Source: Kineococcus sp. NBC_00420 (lineage in GTDB: Bacteria; Actinomycetota; Actinomycetes; Actinomycetales; Kineococcaceae). From it: a stretch of 64,000 bases of DNA. The notes below the pieces were generated by a model, which saw only the letters and a list, made by a program, of their open reading frames with translations, was not told where the DNA came from and did not search any database. The stretch spans positions 4,154,001 through 4,218,000 of the forward strand of contig NZ_CP107930.1 in NCBI RefSeq assembly GCF_036021035.1, written 5' to 3'. Position numbers and translations under genes: made by a program. Of this stretch, positions 42,808-51,225 are shown piece by piece (the first letter of the stretch is position 1; the number at the start of each line of letters is the position of its first letter).

Positions 42808-43671
42808 TCACGACCCCGTCGTGGGCGCGGCCGAGGTCGTCGGCGCCGCCGGCGTCGAGCCGTCCGTCGAGGGGGCGCCGGGCGATCCCGCCGGCGGGGT
42901 GGGTGCGTCGGTGCCCGGAGCGGGCGGGGCGGGCGCGTCGGCGCCGGGAGCAGGCGGGGTGGGAGCTCCGGCCGGCGGGGTCGGCGGGGTCGGCCGGCCG
43001 ACCTCGACGCGGGTCGCGGTGAAGGATCCGTCGGAGGACACCGCGGAACCGGCGGCAGCCTCGGCGTGCACGTGCTGCCCCACGACGATGGCGGACGCGT
43101 CGGCGGCGACGCCGTCGGCCAGCACCTCGGCACCGGCCACGTCGACGACGGCGGTGCGTCCGTCGGGCCCGCTCAGGGTGACGGTTTCGCCGTCGACGGC
43201 GGTCACCTCACCGTCGGCGCGCAACGGTTCGACGACGACCCGCTGCGCGGCACCGCCTTCGCTGACGAGGTCGGCGTGCACGTGCTGGCCCACGGTGAGG
43301 GCGGAGCGGTCGGCGCTGCCCTCGCCCAGGCCGGGTCCCCGGTCGAGGACGACGGTCGTGTCGTCGTCCAGGGTCACGGTCGCCGTCTCACCCTGGGGGC
43401 CGGTGACGACGAGGGTGTCGCCGTCGAGGCTCGTGATGGTGCCGTGGGCGTGCCGGGCGTCGTCGACGGCCGGGCCCACGGGTCCCGCGGGAGCGGGGGG
43501 CGGCGTCAGGGTCGTGTCGGTCCCGCTGGTCCCACTGGTGGTGCTGGGGGCCGGGGTGGCGGTGCCGTCGGCGAAGGCGGTCGCGCTGGCGCCGGCCACC
43601 GCTGTGGCGGCGACGAGGGCGCCCAGCGCGGTGCGGCGCAGTCGAGCACGGGTACGGGGGGTGTTCGACAC
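42808..43671 (-). CDS. secreted DUF5666-like repeat protein
   Basis: A 287-residue exported protein. A signal peptide (RRTALGALVAATAVAGASATAFA) precedes two similar beta-rich units: HGTITSLDGDTLVVTGPQGE and DGEVTAVDGETVTLSGPDGR, each followed by a VGQHVHA element, the pattern of DUF5666. The C-terminal 60 residues are Pro/Ala/Gly/Thr-rich, likely cell-wall spanning or disordered. GGAGG six bases before GTG 43671. It is divergent from an OmpR-type two-component system with paired repeats between them, so that system probably controls it. Confidence 0.8.
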   Translation of the reverse strand: MSNTPRTRARLRRTALGALVAATAVAGASATAFADGTATPAPSTTSGTSGTDTTLTPPPAPAGPVGPAVDDARHAHGTITSLDGDTLVVTGPQGETATVTLDDDTTVVLDRGPGLGEGSADRSALTVGQHVHADLVSEGGAAQRVVVEPLRADGEVTAVDGETVTLSGPDGRTAVVDVAGAEVLADGVAADASAIVVGQHVHAEAAAGSAVSSDGSFTATRVEVGRPTPPTPPAGAPTPPAPGADAPAPPAPGTDAPTPPAGSPGAPSTDGSTPAAPTTSAAPTTGS

Positions 43672-43726
43672 GGTGTTCCTCCAGTCGTCCGGGGTCTCTC
43701 CCCGGTCGAGACCACTGGACCCGGTG

Positions 43727-43784
43727 GACCTGAAGTCGACCTGAAGCGCGGCGTCGCTGCCGCGTTCTTCAGCCGGGCTTCAGG
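43727..43784. promoter_or_regulatory. paired 11-bp-spaced repeats, candidate OmpR-family operator
   Basis: GACCTGAAG occurs at 43727-43735 and 43738-43746 (11-bp period). The complementary half-sites CTTCAG at 43767-43772 and CTTCAGG at 43778-43784 repeat the same 11-bp spacing in the opposite direction. OmpR/PhoB regulators bind such direct repeats. The block lies between the secreted protein gene and the response regulator gene and could serve both. Confidence 0.6.
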
Positions 43785-43827
43785 CTCCGGTGTGGCCGCC
43801 GGCTCCGGCCTCTGCGATGTTCGGCGG

Positions 43828-44523
43828 GTGCCCCCCACCGCCGTCCGCGTCCTCTTCGTCGAGGACGACCCCCTCATCGCGGAGTCGGTGGCCGCCGCGC
43901 TGACCGCAGCCGGGATGGTGGTGCACAGCCAGGCCGACGGGAGCGACCTGCCCGCCGTCCTCGACGCCTTCCGTCCCGACATCGCCGTGCTCGACGTGAT
44001 GCTCCCCGGCGAGGACGGTCTCTCGCTGGCCCGCCGGGTCTGCGTCCCCCGCGACGTCCCCGTCGTCTTCGTCACCGCCCGCGACGCCGTCGACGACCGG
44101 TTGTCGGGGTTCGACGCCGGCGCCGACGACTACCTCGTCAAACCCTTCGCCGTCGAGGAACTCCTCGTCCGGCTGCGGGCCGTGCTGCGCCGCGCCGGGC
44201 GGGCACCGCAGGTCGTGCAGGTCGACGACCTCGTCCTCGACGAGTCCGCCGCGGTCGCGGTGCGGGCGGGGGAGCGCCTCGACCTGACGGCCACGGAGTT
44301 CAGGCTGCTGGCCCAGCTCGTCCGCCACCGCGGACGCACCCTGTCGAAGTTGCAGCTGCTGACCCAGGTCTGGGGGTACGAGCACTACGACCAGAACCTC
44401 GTCGAGGTTCACGTCAGTGCGCTGCGCCGCAAGCTGGAGGAGCACGGACCGCGCATCGTGCACACCGAACGCGGCATCGGCTACGTCCTGCGGGCCGACC
44501 TCACCCCCCGCCGGGACGGGTGA
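43828..44523 (+). CDS. OmpR/PhoB family response regulator
   Basis: A 231-residue regulator. The receiver domain has VLFVEDDPLI, phospho-acceptor Asp in IAVLDVMLPGEDGL, VVFVTARD and DYLVKPF. The winged-helix domain has LTATEFRLLAQLVRHRGR, LSKLQLLTQVWGY and VEVHVSALRRKLEE with RGIGYVLR. GTG 43828 is chosen; longer extension is antisense to the divergent gene. It is followed three bases later by its sensor kinase. Confidence 0.94.
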   Translation: MPPTAVRVLFVEDDPLIAESVAAALTAAGMVVHSQADGSDLPAVLDAFRPDIAVLDVMLPGEDGLSLARRVCVPRDVPVVFVTARDAVDDRLSGFDAGADDYLVKPFAVEELLVRLRAVLRRAGRAPQVVQVDDLVLDESAAVAVRAGERLDLTATEFRLLAQLVRHRGRTLSKLQLLTQVWGYEHYDQNLVEVHVSALRRKLEEHGPRIVHTERGIGYVLRADLTPRRDG

Positions 44524-44526
44524 GGC

Positions 44527-45891
44527 GTGCGCACCGTCTCACTGCGACGGCGGGTCGTCGCCGTGTCCGCCGCCGTCGTCGTCCTGCTGCTGCTCGCCGT
44601 CGGGGTCTTCGTCGACGCCGACCTGGGCTCGCGGCTGCGCGATGACGCCCGCGCCCGACTCGTCGGGCTGGCCGACCTCGGGGTCCAGCTCGACGGGGTC
44701 GTCGACGACCAGACCCTGGTGAACCGCCTCGCCACCGCCGGGGCCTCGGCGGAGCTGCAGACCGACGGGGGCACCGTCGTGGGGCGACCGGGTCCCGGTG
44801 CCGGCCCGGCGGCGGGTCCCCCCGGCCCGGCTGCCGCCGCGCCCGGTCCCGCGGCCGACGTCGTCGAGGACGGGGACCTGCTGCGGGTCGAGCGGGAGCT
44901 GGGCGACGGGCGGGTGCTGGAGGTGACGACCTCGCTGCGCCCCGTCGAGGACGCCCGGTCGCAGTTCCGGCGCTCGATGCTGTGGGGTGGGGCCATCGGC
45001 GTCGTCGTGGCCGTCCTCGCTCTCTGGTTGCTCCTGGGCCGGGCCCTCGTCCCGCTGGACACGATGACCCGCACCGCCCGGTCCATCGCCGCCGGCGACC
45101 GCGGCCGACGACTGGCACCGGACCGGGCGGGAACGGAACTCGGACGGGTCGCGGTCGCCTTCGACGAGATGCTGGACTCCCTCGAGGGCGCGGAGTCCCG
45201 CGCCTCGCAGGCCCGGGACCGGTTGCAGCGCTTCCTCTCCGACGCCGCCCACGACCTGCGGACACCGCTGGCCGCGGTGGTCGCCGCCGCGGAACGGCTG
45301 CTGCTCGACAGCGGCTCCCGCGAGCAGCGCGAGGAGGCCGCGGTGCGGATCGTGCGGGAGGCCCGCCGCGCGGGCCGGTTGGTGAGCGACCTGCTCGCGG
45401 TGTCGCGGCTGGAGGAGGTCCGCCCGCAGCCGTCACCGCTGGACCTCGCCGACGTCGTCCGCACGGCCGTCCACGACGCGGCACCCGGGGCGCCCGTGGA
45501 GGTCCGGGCCGCCGCGGTGCCCTTGCGCGCCGACGCCGAACACGTGCGCCGGGTCGTGGTGAACCTCCTCGCCAACGCCCGCGTCGCCGCGCCCGGGGGA
45601 CGCGTCGTCGTCGTGGTCGACCGCGCCGACGACGGCCGCTGGGGACGGGTCGTCGTGGCCGACGACGGGCCCGGCATCGCCCCCGCCGACCGGGAACTCG
45701 TCTTCGAACGCCTCGTCCGCCTCGACCCCTCCCGCACCGGCGACGGGGGAGCGGGGCTCGGGTTGTCGATCTCGCGCGGGCTGGCCCGCGCCGCGGGCGG
45801 GGACCTGCGCTGCGCGGACCCCGACGACCCGACGCTGCCGCCGGACCTCCCGGCCGGCGCCGTGCTCGTCCTCACCCTGCCCGCGGGCTGA
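44527..45891 (+). CDS. two-component sensor histidine kinase
   Basis: A 454-residue membrane kinase. TM1 lies near residues 10-30, followed by a sensor domain of about 120 residues with a Pro/Gly/Ala-rich stretch (GPGAGPAAGPPGPAAAAPGP), then TM2 (GVVVAVLALWLLLGRAL), HAMP, H-box LSDAAHDLRTPLAAVV, N-box NLLANARVA, and ATP lid VVADDGPGIAP with GGAGLGLSISRG. It autophosphorylates and passes phosphate to the regulator encoded just upstream. The stimulus is unknown; the linked secreted DUF5666-like protein suggests an envelope signal. Confidence 0.93.
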   Translation: MRTVSLRRRVVAVSAAVVVLLLLAVGVFVDADLGSRLRDDARARLVGLADLGVQLDGVVDDQTLVNRLATAGASAELQTDGGTVVGRPGPGAGPAAGPPGPAAAAPGPAADVVEDGDLLRVERELGDGRVLEVTTSLRPVEDARSQFRRSMLWGGAIGVVVAVLALWLLLGRALVPLDTMTRTARSIAAGDRGRRLAPDRAGTELGRVAVAFDEMLDSLEGAESRASQARDRLQRFLSDAAHDLRTPLAAVVAAAERLLLDSGSREQREEAAVRIVREARRAGRLVSDLLAVSRLEEVRPQPSPLDLADVVRTAVHDAAPGAPVEVRAAAVPLRADAEHVRRVVVNLLANARVAAPGGRVVVVVDRADDGRWGRVVVADDGPGIAPADRELVFERLVRLDPSRTGDGGAGLGLSISRGLARAAGGDLRCADPDDPTLPPDLPAGAVLVLTLPAG

Positions 45892-45897
45892 GGCGGG

Positions 45898-46383
45898 TCA
45901 GAGCATCCGGCGCACGTGCTCCACGACGGCGTCGGCCGCCGCCTCGACCTGTTCCAGGGTCCGCTCGAAGTCCTCGCGGCCGCCGTACCAGGGGTCGGCC
46001 ATGTCCGGACCGGACCCCTCGGCGCCCGGTTCGAACGACCGGTACAGCCGGACCTCCGCGTCGGGGTCCCGGCTGCGTAGCCACTGCGCGTGCCGGGACG
46101 TCATGGCCAGCAGCAGGTCCCGGTGCGCGATCTCGTCGACCGTGACCTGGTGGGCCCGGTGGGTGGGCACCTCGTAGCCGTGTTCGCGCAGCACCGCCGC
46201 GGCGCGCCGGTCGATCGGGTTGCCGTCCTCCTCGTCGGAGATGCCCGAGGAGTCGACCACCACCCGCTCGGCGAGCCCGGCCGCAGCGAGCCGGTCACGC
46301 AGGACCACCTCGGCGATCGGGGAACGACAGATGTTGCCCGTGCAGACGGTCATGATGCGCAGAGGATCGGTGCTCACCCGCAC
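45898..46383 (-). CDS. low-molecular-weight protein-tyrosine phosphatase
   Basis: A 161-residue phosphatase. The active-site loop VCTGNICRSP (CX5R) is at the N-terminus, followed by DSSGISDEEDGNPID and RRAAAVLREHGYE, and the general-acid Asp in DMADPWYGG. The reaction is dephosphorylation of tyrosine residues on cytoplasmic proteins. The start is GTG 46383 or GTG 46377. It is convergent with the sensor kinase, with a 6-bp gap. Confidence 0.93.
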   Translation of the reverse strand: MRVSTDPLRIMTVCTGNICRSPIAEVVLRDRLAAAGLAERVVVDSSGISDEEDGNPIDRRAAAVLREHGYEVPTHRAHQVTVDEIAHRDLLLAMTSRHAQWLRSRDPDAEVRLYRSFEPGAEGSGPDMADPWYGGREDFERTLEQVEAAADAVVEHVRRML

Positions 46384-46458
46384 AGTCTGTCGAACTCGAC
46401 CGCCGCGTCCCCTTGTGGGCTGGCTGTGAGTGGTGAAAGCTCACAGCGCGCACAGGTC

Positions 46459-46483
46459 GTGACCCTTCCGGGGGAAGGGTCAC
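46459..46483. promoter_or_regulatory. perfect 11-bp inverted repeat in the leader of the metallopeptidase gene
   Basis: GTGACCCTTCC-GGG-GGAAGGGTCAC is a perfect 11-bp inverted repeat with three central bases, ending 16 bases before the ribosome site of the peptidase gene. It follows no plus-strand gene, so a terminator role is unlikely; operator or leader hairpin is more plausible. Confidence 0.5.
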
Positions 46484-46509
46484 CCGTGCCACGACCCAGG
46501 AGGAGATTC

Positions 46510-48741
46510 ATGGTCCACCCCTCGCGCGGCGGCCGACTGGCCCTGGCCGCCCTGTCGGTGACGGCGCTCGCGATCCCGGCGTCGGCGACCGCTGCCTCGG
46601 CCGAACCGTCCCTGCTGTCGGTGCCGCTGGCCTCCGACATGACGCTCGTCGACGGGAACTACCAGGACGGGCGACCGCTGCCGCTGACCTCCCAGGCGGA
46701 GGCGGGTGCCGCGCGGACGACGCTGTCCGCCCCGCAGACGCGCAGCGGCGGTGGGGTTCGGGTCGGTGACGAGAAGGACTGGCCGTCCCTCATCGACGGC
46801 GGCGTCACCCCCGACGGCGAGGTGTTCGACACCGCCATCGACGTCCGCGGTTACACCCTCAAGGGTCTCGGCGACCACATCGAGGTCTGGGTCGCCGACG
46901 ACCTCGGCTTCCCCGAGGGCGACTGCCGCAACACCCTCTCCGACGGGGCGCTGACGTCGGTCACCGACGCCCAGGCCCAGAGCTTCGCCGACGAGTTCGA
47001 CGACAACATGCTGCCGAAGGAGTCCGAGGCGTTCTCGGTCGCCCCCGACCGCGACGGGTCGAACCAGGTGTTCAGCTCGCTCTTCCCCGACGGCACCTAC
47101 CCGGCCGACTACTGGAACGGCGAGGGGGACCGGACCGTCGCGCTCATCGACAACGTGCGCGACCAGAACTACTACGACCCGACCAACGTCAACGGCCGCA
47201 CCTACATCGGCGGGTTCTTCTACTCGACGTTCAACGAGCTCCTCGACCGCAACGTCATGACCATCGACGGGTTCGACTGGCTGCACCGCACCGGCACCAA
47301 CCCGCCGGACGACTCCGACGACCCCGCCTACCAGGCCTGCGCGGACTTCCTGCAGCGTCCCGGCCTCGGTGAACCCCGGGTGCGCAACTACGAGGGCACC
47401 TTCGCCCACGAGTACCAGCACCTGCTGCAGTACTACACCGACTCCGACGAGTTCAACTGGGTCAACGAGGGGCTCTCGGACTGGGCGCAGACCCTCGTCG
47501 GTTACGTCGACCCGTCGGTCCCGCTGGACGACCCGACGGCCGACAGCCACCTCTCCTCGTTCTTCGGCTGGAACCCCACGCAGAGCTTCGGCGGCCCGGA
47601 GCAGTCCGTCACCCAGTGGGGTGACCAAGGCGCTCCGGAGACCCTCGCGGACTACGGCGCCACCTACGCGTTCATGCTCTACCTCGCCGACCACTTCGGT
47701 GGTGACGAGTTCATGAGCGCCCTGCACAACGAACCCGCGAACGGGCTCGCCGGTCTGCAGAAGGTCCTCGACCAGTTCGGCTACGACGACGACGCCCTCG
47801 ACGTCCTGCACGCCTACCTGGCCTCCAACGCCGTGGACGCGGCGATCGACGGCGGGGCGAGCGTGAAGCACGGGAACGCCGCGGACCTCACCTCGGGCGC
47901 GCTGTCCGGGATGGTCAACTGGGACACCCCGCAGGCCTACGACTCGCCCGGGGCCCCGGTCAACGGCGCGGACTACGTCCGGCTGCGCAACCTCGACGGC
48001 TACCTCTCCGACGGTTTCGTGAGCTTCGTCGGGGCGAGCAACTACCCGGTCAGCCCGGTCGAGTGGACCTCCGAGGACGGGAACCTCACCTCGGGCAAGG
48101 GCGACAACCTCGACCGTGCGATCGTGCGTTCCCTCGACGTCCCCGCGGACGACCCGACGATCACGCTGGACCTCGCCCTGGACACCGAGGAGGGCTACGA
48201 CTACTTCTACGTCCAGGTCTACGACGAGGCGACGGGGACGTGGGTCAACCTGCCCACCGCCGACGCCGACCCCACCACGGGCGGGCTCAGCGGCGTCGTC
48301 AACGGTGAGACCGTCTTCGACGCCTCCTCGGTGGCCGGCCGGACCGTCGACGTGGCCCTGCGCTACGTCACCGACGGCGGGGTCTCCAACCCCGGCGTGA
48401 CGGTGAAGTCGGTCCGTGTCGGGGGGAACGAACTCCCCGACGCGATGGACCTCTCGACCTGGCAGTCGCTGACCCAGGCGCACCCGATCCCGGTGGCGGG
48501 CTGGACGGTTCAGCTCGTCGGGTACTCCGGCGACCAGGTGTCCGTGGTGAAGCTGCCCGTCGTGAAGGCCCCCTGGGGCTGGACGACGGTTGCTCCGGTC
48601 TCGCTCGTCCTCGGGTTCACCCCCGACGTCGCCGCGGTGCTCGTGACCGCGGACGACCCGACCGAGACGGCGCCGTCCTACGCGCCGTACCAGATGTTCG
48701 CCAACGGGATCCTGCAGCCCGGCGGTGGTTCGGGCGCCTGA
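46510..48741 (+). CDS. secreted zinc metallopeptidase (immune-inhibitor-A/M6-like)
   Basis: A 743-residue exported protein. Signal peptide: GGRLALAALSVTALAIPASA. The catalytic zinc motif is THEIR-independent HExxH in GTFAHEYQHLLQYY, followed by NWVNEGLSDWAQ, which supplies the third ligand Glu. The C-terminal half is beta-rich with Asp/Gly-containing strands (DYFYVQVYDEATGTWV), like the accessory domains of M6-type peptidases. AGGAG five bases upstream sets ATG 46510. It likely degrades extracellular protein. A terminator follows; an inverted repeat in the leader may regulate it. Confidence 0.88.
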   Translation: MVHPSRGGRLALAALSVTALAIPASATAASAEPSLLSVPLASDMTLVDGNYQDGRPLPLTSQAEAGAARTTLSAPQTRSGGGVRVGDEKDWPSLIDGGVTPDGEVFDTAIDVRGYTLKGLGDHIEVWVADDLGFPEGDCRNTLSDGALTSVTDAQAQSFADEFDDNMLPKESEAFSVAPDRDGSNQVFSSLFPDGTYPADYWNGEGDRTVALIDNVRDQNYYDPTNVNGRTYIGGFFYSTFNELLDRNVMTIDGFDWLHRTGTNPPDDSDDPAYQACADFLQRPGLGEPRVRNYEGTFAHEYQHLLQYYTDSDEFNWVNEGLSDWAQTLVGYVDPSVPLDDPTADSHLSSFFGWNPTQSFGGPEQSVTQWGDQGAPETLADYGATYAFMLYLADHFGGDEFMSALHNEPANGLAGLQKVLDQFGYDDDALDVLHAYLASNAVDAAIDGGASVKHGNAADLTSGALSGMVNWDTPQAYDSPGAPVNGADYVRLRNLDGYLSDGFVSFVGASNYPVSPVEWTSEDGNLTSGKGDNLDRAIVRSLDVPADDPTITLDLALDTEEGYDYFYVQVYDEATGTWVNLPTADADPTTGGLSGVVNGETVFDASSVAGRTVDVALRYVTDGGVSNPGVTVKSVRVGGNELPDAMDLSTWQSLTQAHPIPVAGWTVQLVGYSGDQVSVVKLPVVKAPWGWTTVAPVSLVLGFTPDVAAVLVTADDPTETAPSYAPYQMFANGILQPGGGSGA

Positions 48742-48753
48742 GCCCGGACGCAG

Positions 48754-48790
48754 GACGGCCCCGGAACCCTGCGCGGGTTCCGGGGCCGTC
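48754..48790. terminator. bidirectional terminator
   Basis: A perfect 15-bp stem, GACGGCCCCGGAACC and GGTTCCGGGGCCGTC, with a 7-base loop lies between the metallopeptidase gene and the convergent symporter gene. Confidence 0.88.
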
Positions 48791-48800
48791 TGCGCGCGGG

Positions 48801-50495
48801 TCAGATGATCGCGAAGAGCACGTACCCGCCGACGGCCAGCACCAGCACGATCGTGGCGAGGACCGTCGGGTTGCGGTACCAGCCGGCCTCGCGCGGGACG
48901 GCACGCACCGAGGCGGGGGTGAGGGTCCAGACGAGGCCCTTCAGGTCCGCCTCCGGTTTCGGCGTCCCACCGCGGGAGACGAGCCAGCCGACGAGCACCG
49001 CCACGACCGTGGCGACGCCGCCGCCGAGGAAGCTGGAACCCTGCCCGGACAACGAGATCACCCCGACCTGGTTCAGCACGAACACGGACACCGCGCTGAG
49101 CGTCCCCGAGAGCAGGCCCCAGAAACCGGCCGTCCCGGTGAGCTTCTTCCAGAACAGGCCGAACGCGAACACCGCGAACAGCGGGACGTTGAAGAACGAG
49201 AACAACGTCTGGATGTAGTCCATGATGTTGCTGAACCCGGCGGCGATGAACGCGGTGCCGATGGCCAGCGCGGTCCCGACGACGGTCACGACGCGGCCGA
49301 CCTTGAGGTAGTGCGCGTCGTCCTTGCCCGGTCGCAGCCAGTCCTGCCACAGGTCGTAGGTGAAGACCGTGTTGAAGGAGCTGACGTTCGCGGCCATGCC
49401 GGCCATGAACGCCGCGAGCAGACCGGCGAGCGCCACCCCGAGGAAGCCGTTGGGCAGCAGTTCGCGCAGCAGCAGCGGGACGGCGTCGTTGTAGGTGACG
49501 TCGCTCGGCAGGCCCTTCTTGAGGCTCTCGATGCCAGGGATCAGGACCGCGGCGATCATGCCGGGGATGATGATGACCAGCGCGATGAGCACCTTGGGGA
49601 TGGCTGCGATGAGCGGGGTGCGCTGCGCCGCGGCGGCGTTGCGGGCGGAGAACGCCCGCTGCACCTCGGTGAAGTTGGTCGTCCAGTAGCCGAAGCTGGT
49701 GACGAAACCCAGGCCGAGGACGACGCCGAACGTGGAGCCCACGGCGCTGCCGATCCCGGTGAGGTCCTGGGCGGGGAACGCCTGCAGCATGTTCTGGCTG
49801 CCCTGGTCGGTCAGGCGCGAGACGAGCCCGTCCCAGCCGCCGACGCGGTGCAGGCCGACGAGGGTGATGGGGACCATCGTCACGACGATGACGAAGAACT
49901 GCAGGACCTCGTTGTAGATCGCGGCGGAGAGGCCACCGAGGAACGTGTAGGCCAGGACGATGACGCCGGCGACGACGATCGCCAGCCACGTCGGCCAGCC
50001 CAGCAGGGCGTTCACGACGATGGCCATCGCGTAGAGGTTCACGCCGGCCAGCAGGACGGAGGCGATGGCGAACAGCAGGCCCTGCAGGCGCTGGGTCTTC
50101 GCGTCGAAGCGGCGGCCGAGGAACTCCGGGACGGAGCGGACCTTCGAGCCGTAGTAGAACGGCATCATCACCAGCGCGAGGAACACCATCGCCGGGATCG
50201 CGCCGATCCAGTAGTAGTGGAACGCCTGCTCACCGAACTGGGCGCCGTTGGCGGCCTGACCGAGGAGTTCGGTGGCGCCGAGGTTGGCGGAGACGAAGGC
50301 GAGTCCGGTGACCCAGGCGGGCAGGCTGCGACCCGAGAGCAGGAAGTCCAGGCTCGAGGAGACGCTGCGGCGGGCGATGAGGCCGATGCCGAGGACGATG
50401 AGGAAGTAGAACCCGACGAGCAGGTAGTCGATGAGGTGGGCGTCGATGCGCAGGTTCGACGCGGTGGCCACGCTCGTCGCGAGGGTGGCGCTCAC
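48801..50495 (-). CDS. sodium:solute symporter (SSS family)
   Basis: A 564-residue transporter with about 13-14 helices. SSS hallmarks: FLLSGRSLPAWVTGLAFVSA near helix 2, NLGATELLGQAANG, YTFLGGLSAAIYNEVLQFF and the later GLLAAFMAGMAANVSSF. The GGLSAAIYNEV element and lack of a kinase domain place it among sugar/solute SSS carriers (SGLT side); the substrate is unknown. It overlaps the upstream small membrane protein gene by four bases, so both form one operon. The upstream region has a CRP-type site and LacI-like palindromes, consistent with a carbon-source transporter. Confidence 0.92.
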   Translation of the reverse strand: MSATLATSVATASNLRIDAHLIDYLLVGFYFLIVLGIGLIARRSVSSSLDFLLSGRSLPAWVTGLAFVSANLGATELLGQAANGAQFGEQAFHYYWIGAIPAMVFLALVMMPFYYGSKVRSVPEFLGRRFDAKTQRLQGLLFAIASVLLAGVNLYAMAIVVNALLGWPTWLAIVVAGVIVLAYTFLGGLSAAIYNEVLQFFVIVVTMVPITLVGLHRVGGWDGLVSRLTDQGSQNMLQAFPAQDLTGIGSAVGSTFGVVLGLGFVTSFGYWTTNFTEVQRAFSARNAAAAQRTPLIAAIPKVLIALVIIIPGMIAAVLIPGIESLKKGLPSDVTYNDAVPLLLRELLPNGFLGVALAGLLAAFMAGMAANVSSFNTVFTYDLWQDWLRPGKDDAHYLKVGRVVTVVGTALAIGTAFIAAGFSNIMDYIQTLFSFFNVPLFAVFAFGLFWKKLTGTAGFWGLLSGTLSAVSVFVLNQVGVISLSGQGSSFLGGGVATVVAVLVGWLVSRGGTPKPEADLKGLVWTLTPASVRAVPREAGWYRNPTVLATIVLVLAVGGYVLFAII

Positions 50496-50785
50496 TTCGC
50501 GTCCTCCCCGTCAGGGAGGTCGGTGGCGTCGGTGGCCGGCGTCTCGGCGTGGAGCGGTTTCGCCACGGTCCAGCCGATGAAGAGCGCGGACAGGACCAGC
50601 ATGCCGATCCCGGTCCACAGGTTGAGGTTGATGCCGCCCGTCTTGGCGCGGTCGGCGTCGGTGAACGACACCAGTCCGTAGATGAGGCAGACCACGCCGT
50701 AGACGGCGAACAGGCCGCCGATCACGGTGCGGATGTCGAAGAGGAGGTCGGCTTTGCCGTCGCCCCCCGTGCGTCGTGCAGACAC
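50492..50785 (-). CDS. small membrane protein of the symporter operon
   Basis: A 97-residue protein with two transmembrane helices, VIGGLFAVYGVVCLIYGLVS and WTGIGMLVLSALFIGWTV, and an acidic C-terminal tail. GTG 50785 is preceded by GGAG eight bases upstream. Its stop overlaps the symporter start. It is presumably an accessory subunit or assembly partner of the SSS transporter, by analogy with other small proteins coupled to such carriers. Confidence 0.85.
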   Translation of the reverse strand: MSARRTGGDGKADLLFDIRTVIGGLFAVYGVVCLIYGLVSFTDADRAKTGGINLNLWTGIGMLVLSALFIGWTVAKPLHAETPATDATDLPDGEDAK

Positions 50786-50798
50786 GAGTCAGCTCCAG

Positions 50799-50880
50799 TG
50801 CAACGTTGAAGGATCGGCGGATACCTTTGCATGAGGCAACCGTTGCCACCCAACCGGGGTCTTGTGTGACGGGCGTCACA
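50799..50880. promoter_or_regulatory. composite control region: CRP/GlxR-type site and two LacI-like palindromes
   Basis: TGTGA-N6-TCACA (50865-50880) matches the CRP/GlxR consensus exactly in both arms. GGCAAC-C-GTTGCC (50835-50847) is a perfect palindrome, and TGCAACGTTGAA (50799-50810) contains the 8-bp palindrome CAACGTTG. The latter two resemble LacI/GalR-family operators. The sites lie between the symporter operon start (50785, minus) and the divergent small helix-turn-helix gene (50977, plus). Confidence 0.6.
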
Positions 50881-50976
50881 TTGAGTCGACCGTGAGCTTC
50901 CGGGATCCAGGCACTCGACCACTTCGAAGACCGGAGGAGACGTCGAGCCGCAGGGGCTCGTGGAGGAGGCGGAGCA

Positions 50977-51216
50977 GTGGGGGACGATCAGATGAGTCGC
51001 GAAGCGGCCGCGTCGCGCGTCGCGTCGTGGACGGCCGACGAGGTGGACGTTCTGCGCGCCGTGGCTCGGGGACTCCCCGCGAGCGTCGTCGCGGAGCACC
51101 GGTGCAGCACCCTCGCCCAGGTCGGTGCCACGCTCGCCTCGGCCCGGGAGAAGGCGTCCGTCACCTCCACGCAGGCCGCGATCGGGCTCGCCCGGAAGGC
51201 CGGGCTCCTGGACTGA
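50977..51216 (+). CDS. small LuxR-like helix-turn-helix protein
   Basis: A 79-residue protein (74 if ATG 50992 is used). The sequence TADEVDVLRAVARGLPASVV, then VGATLASAREKASVTSTQ and AIGLARKAGLLD, follows the LuxR/GerE helix-turn-helix pattern without any sensor domain. GGAGGAGG precedes the GTG at 50977. It is divergent from the symporter operon and ends nine bases from the convergent MCP-PilZ gene. The target is unknown; it may act on the shared upstream region. Confidence 0.65.
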   Translation: MGDDQMSREAAASRVASWTADEVDVLRAVARGLPASVVAEHRCSTLAQVGATLASAREKASVTSTQAAIGLARKAGLLD

Positions 51217-51225
51217 CGGTGCAGG

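Noticed and set aside
46480-49989. 1169-codon minus-strand open frame opposite the metallopeptidase
   Set aside because: Composition is shadow-like, and the opposite strand has a signal peptide, HExxH motif and ribosome site.
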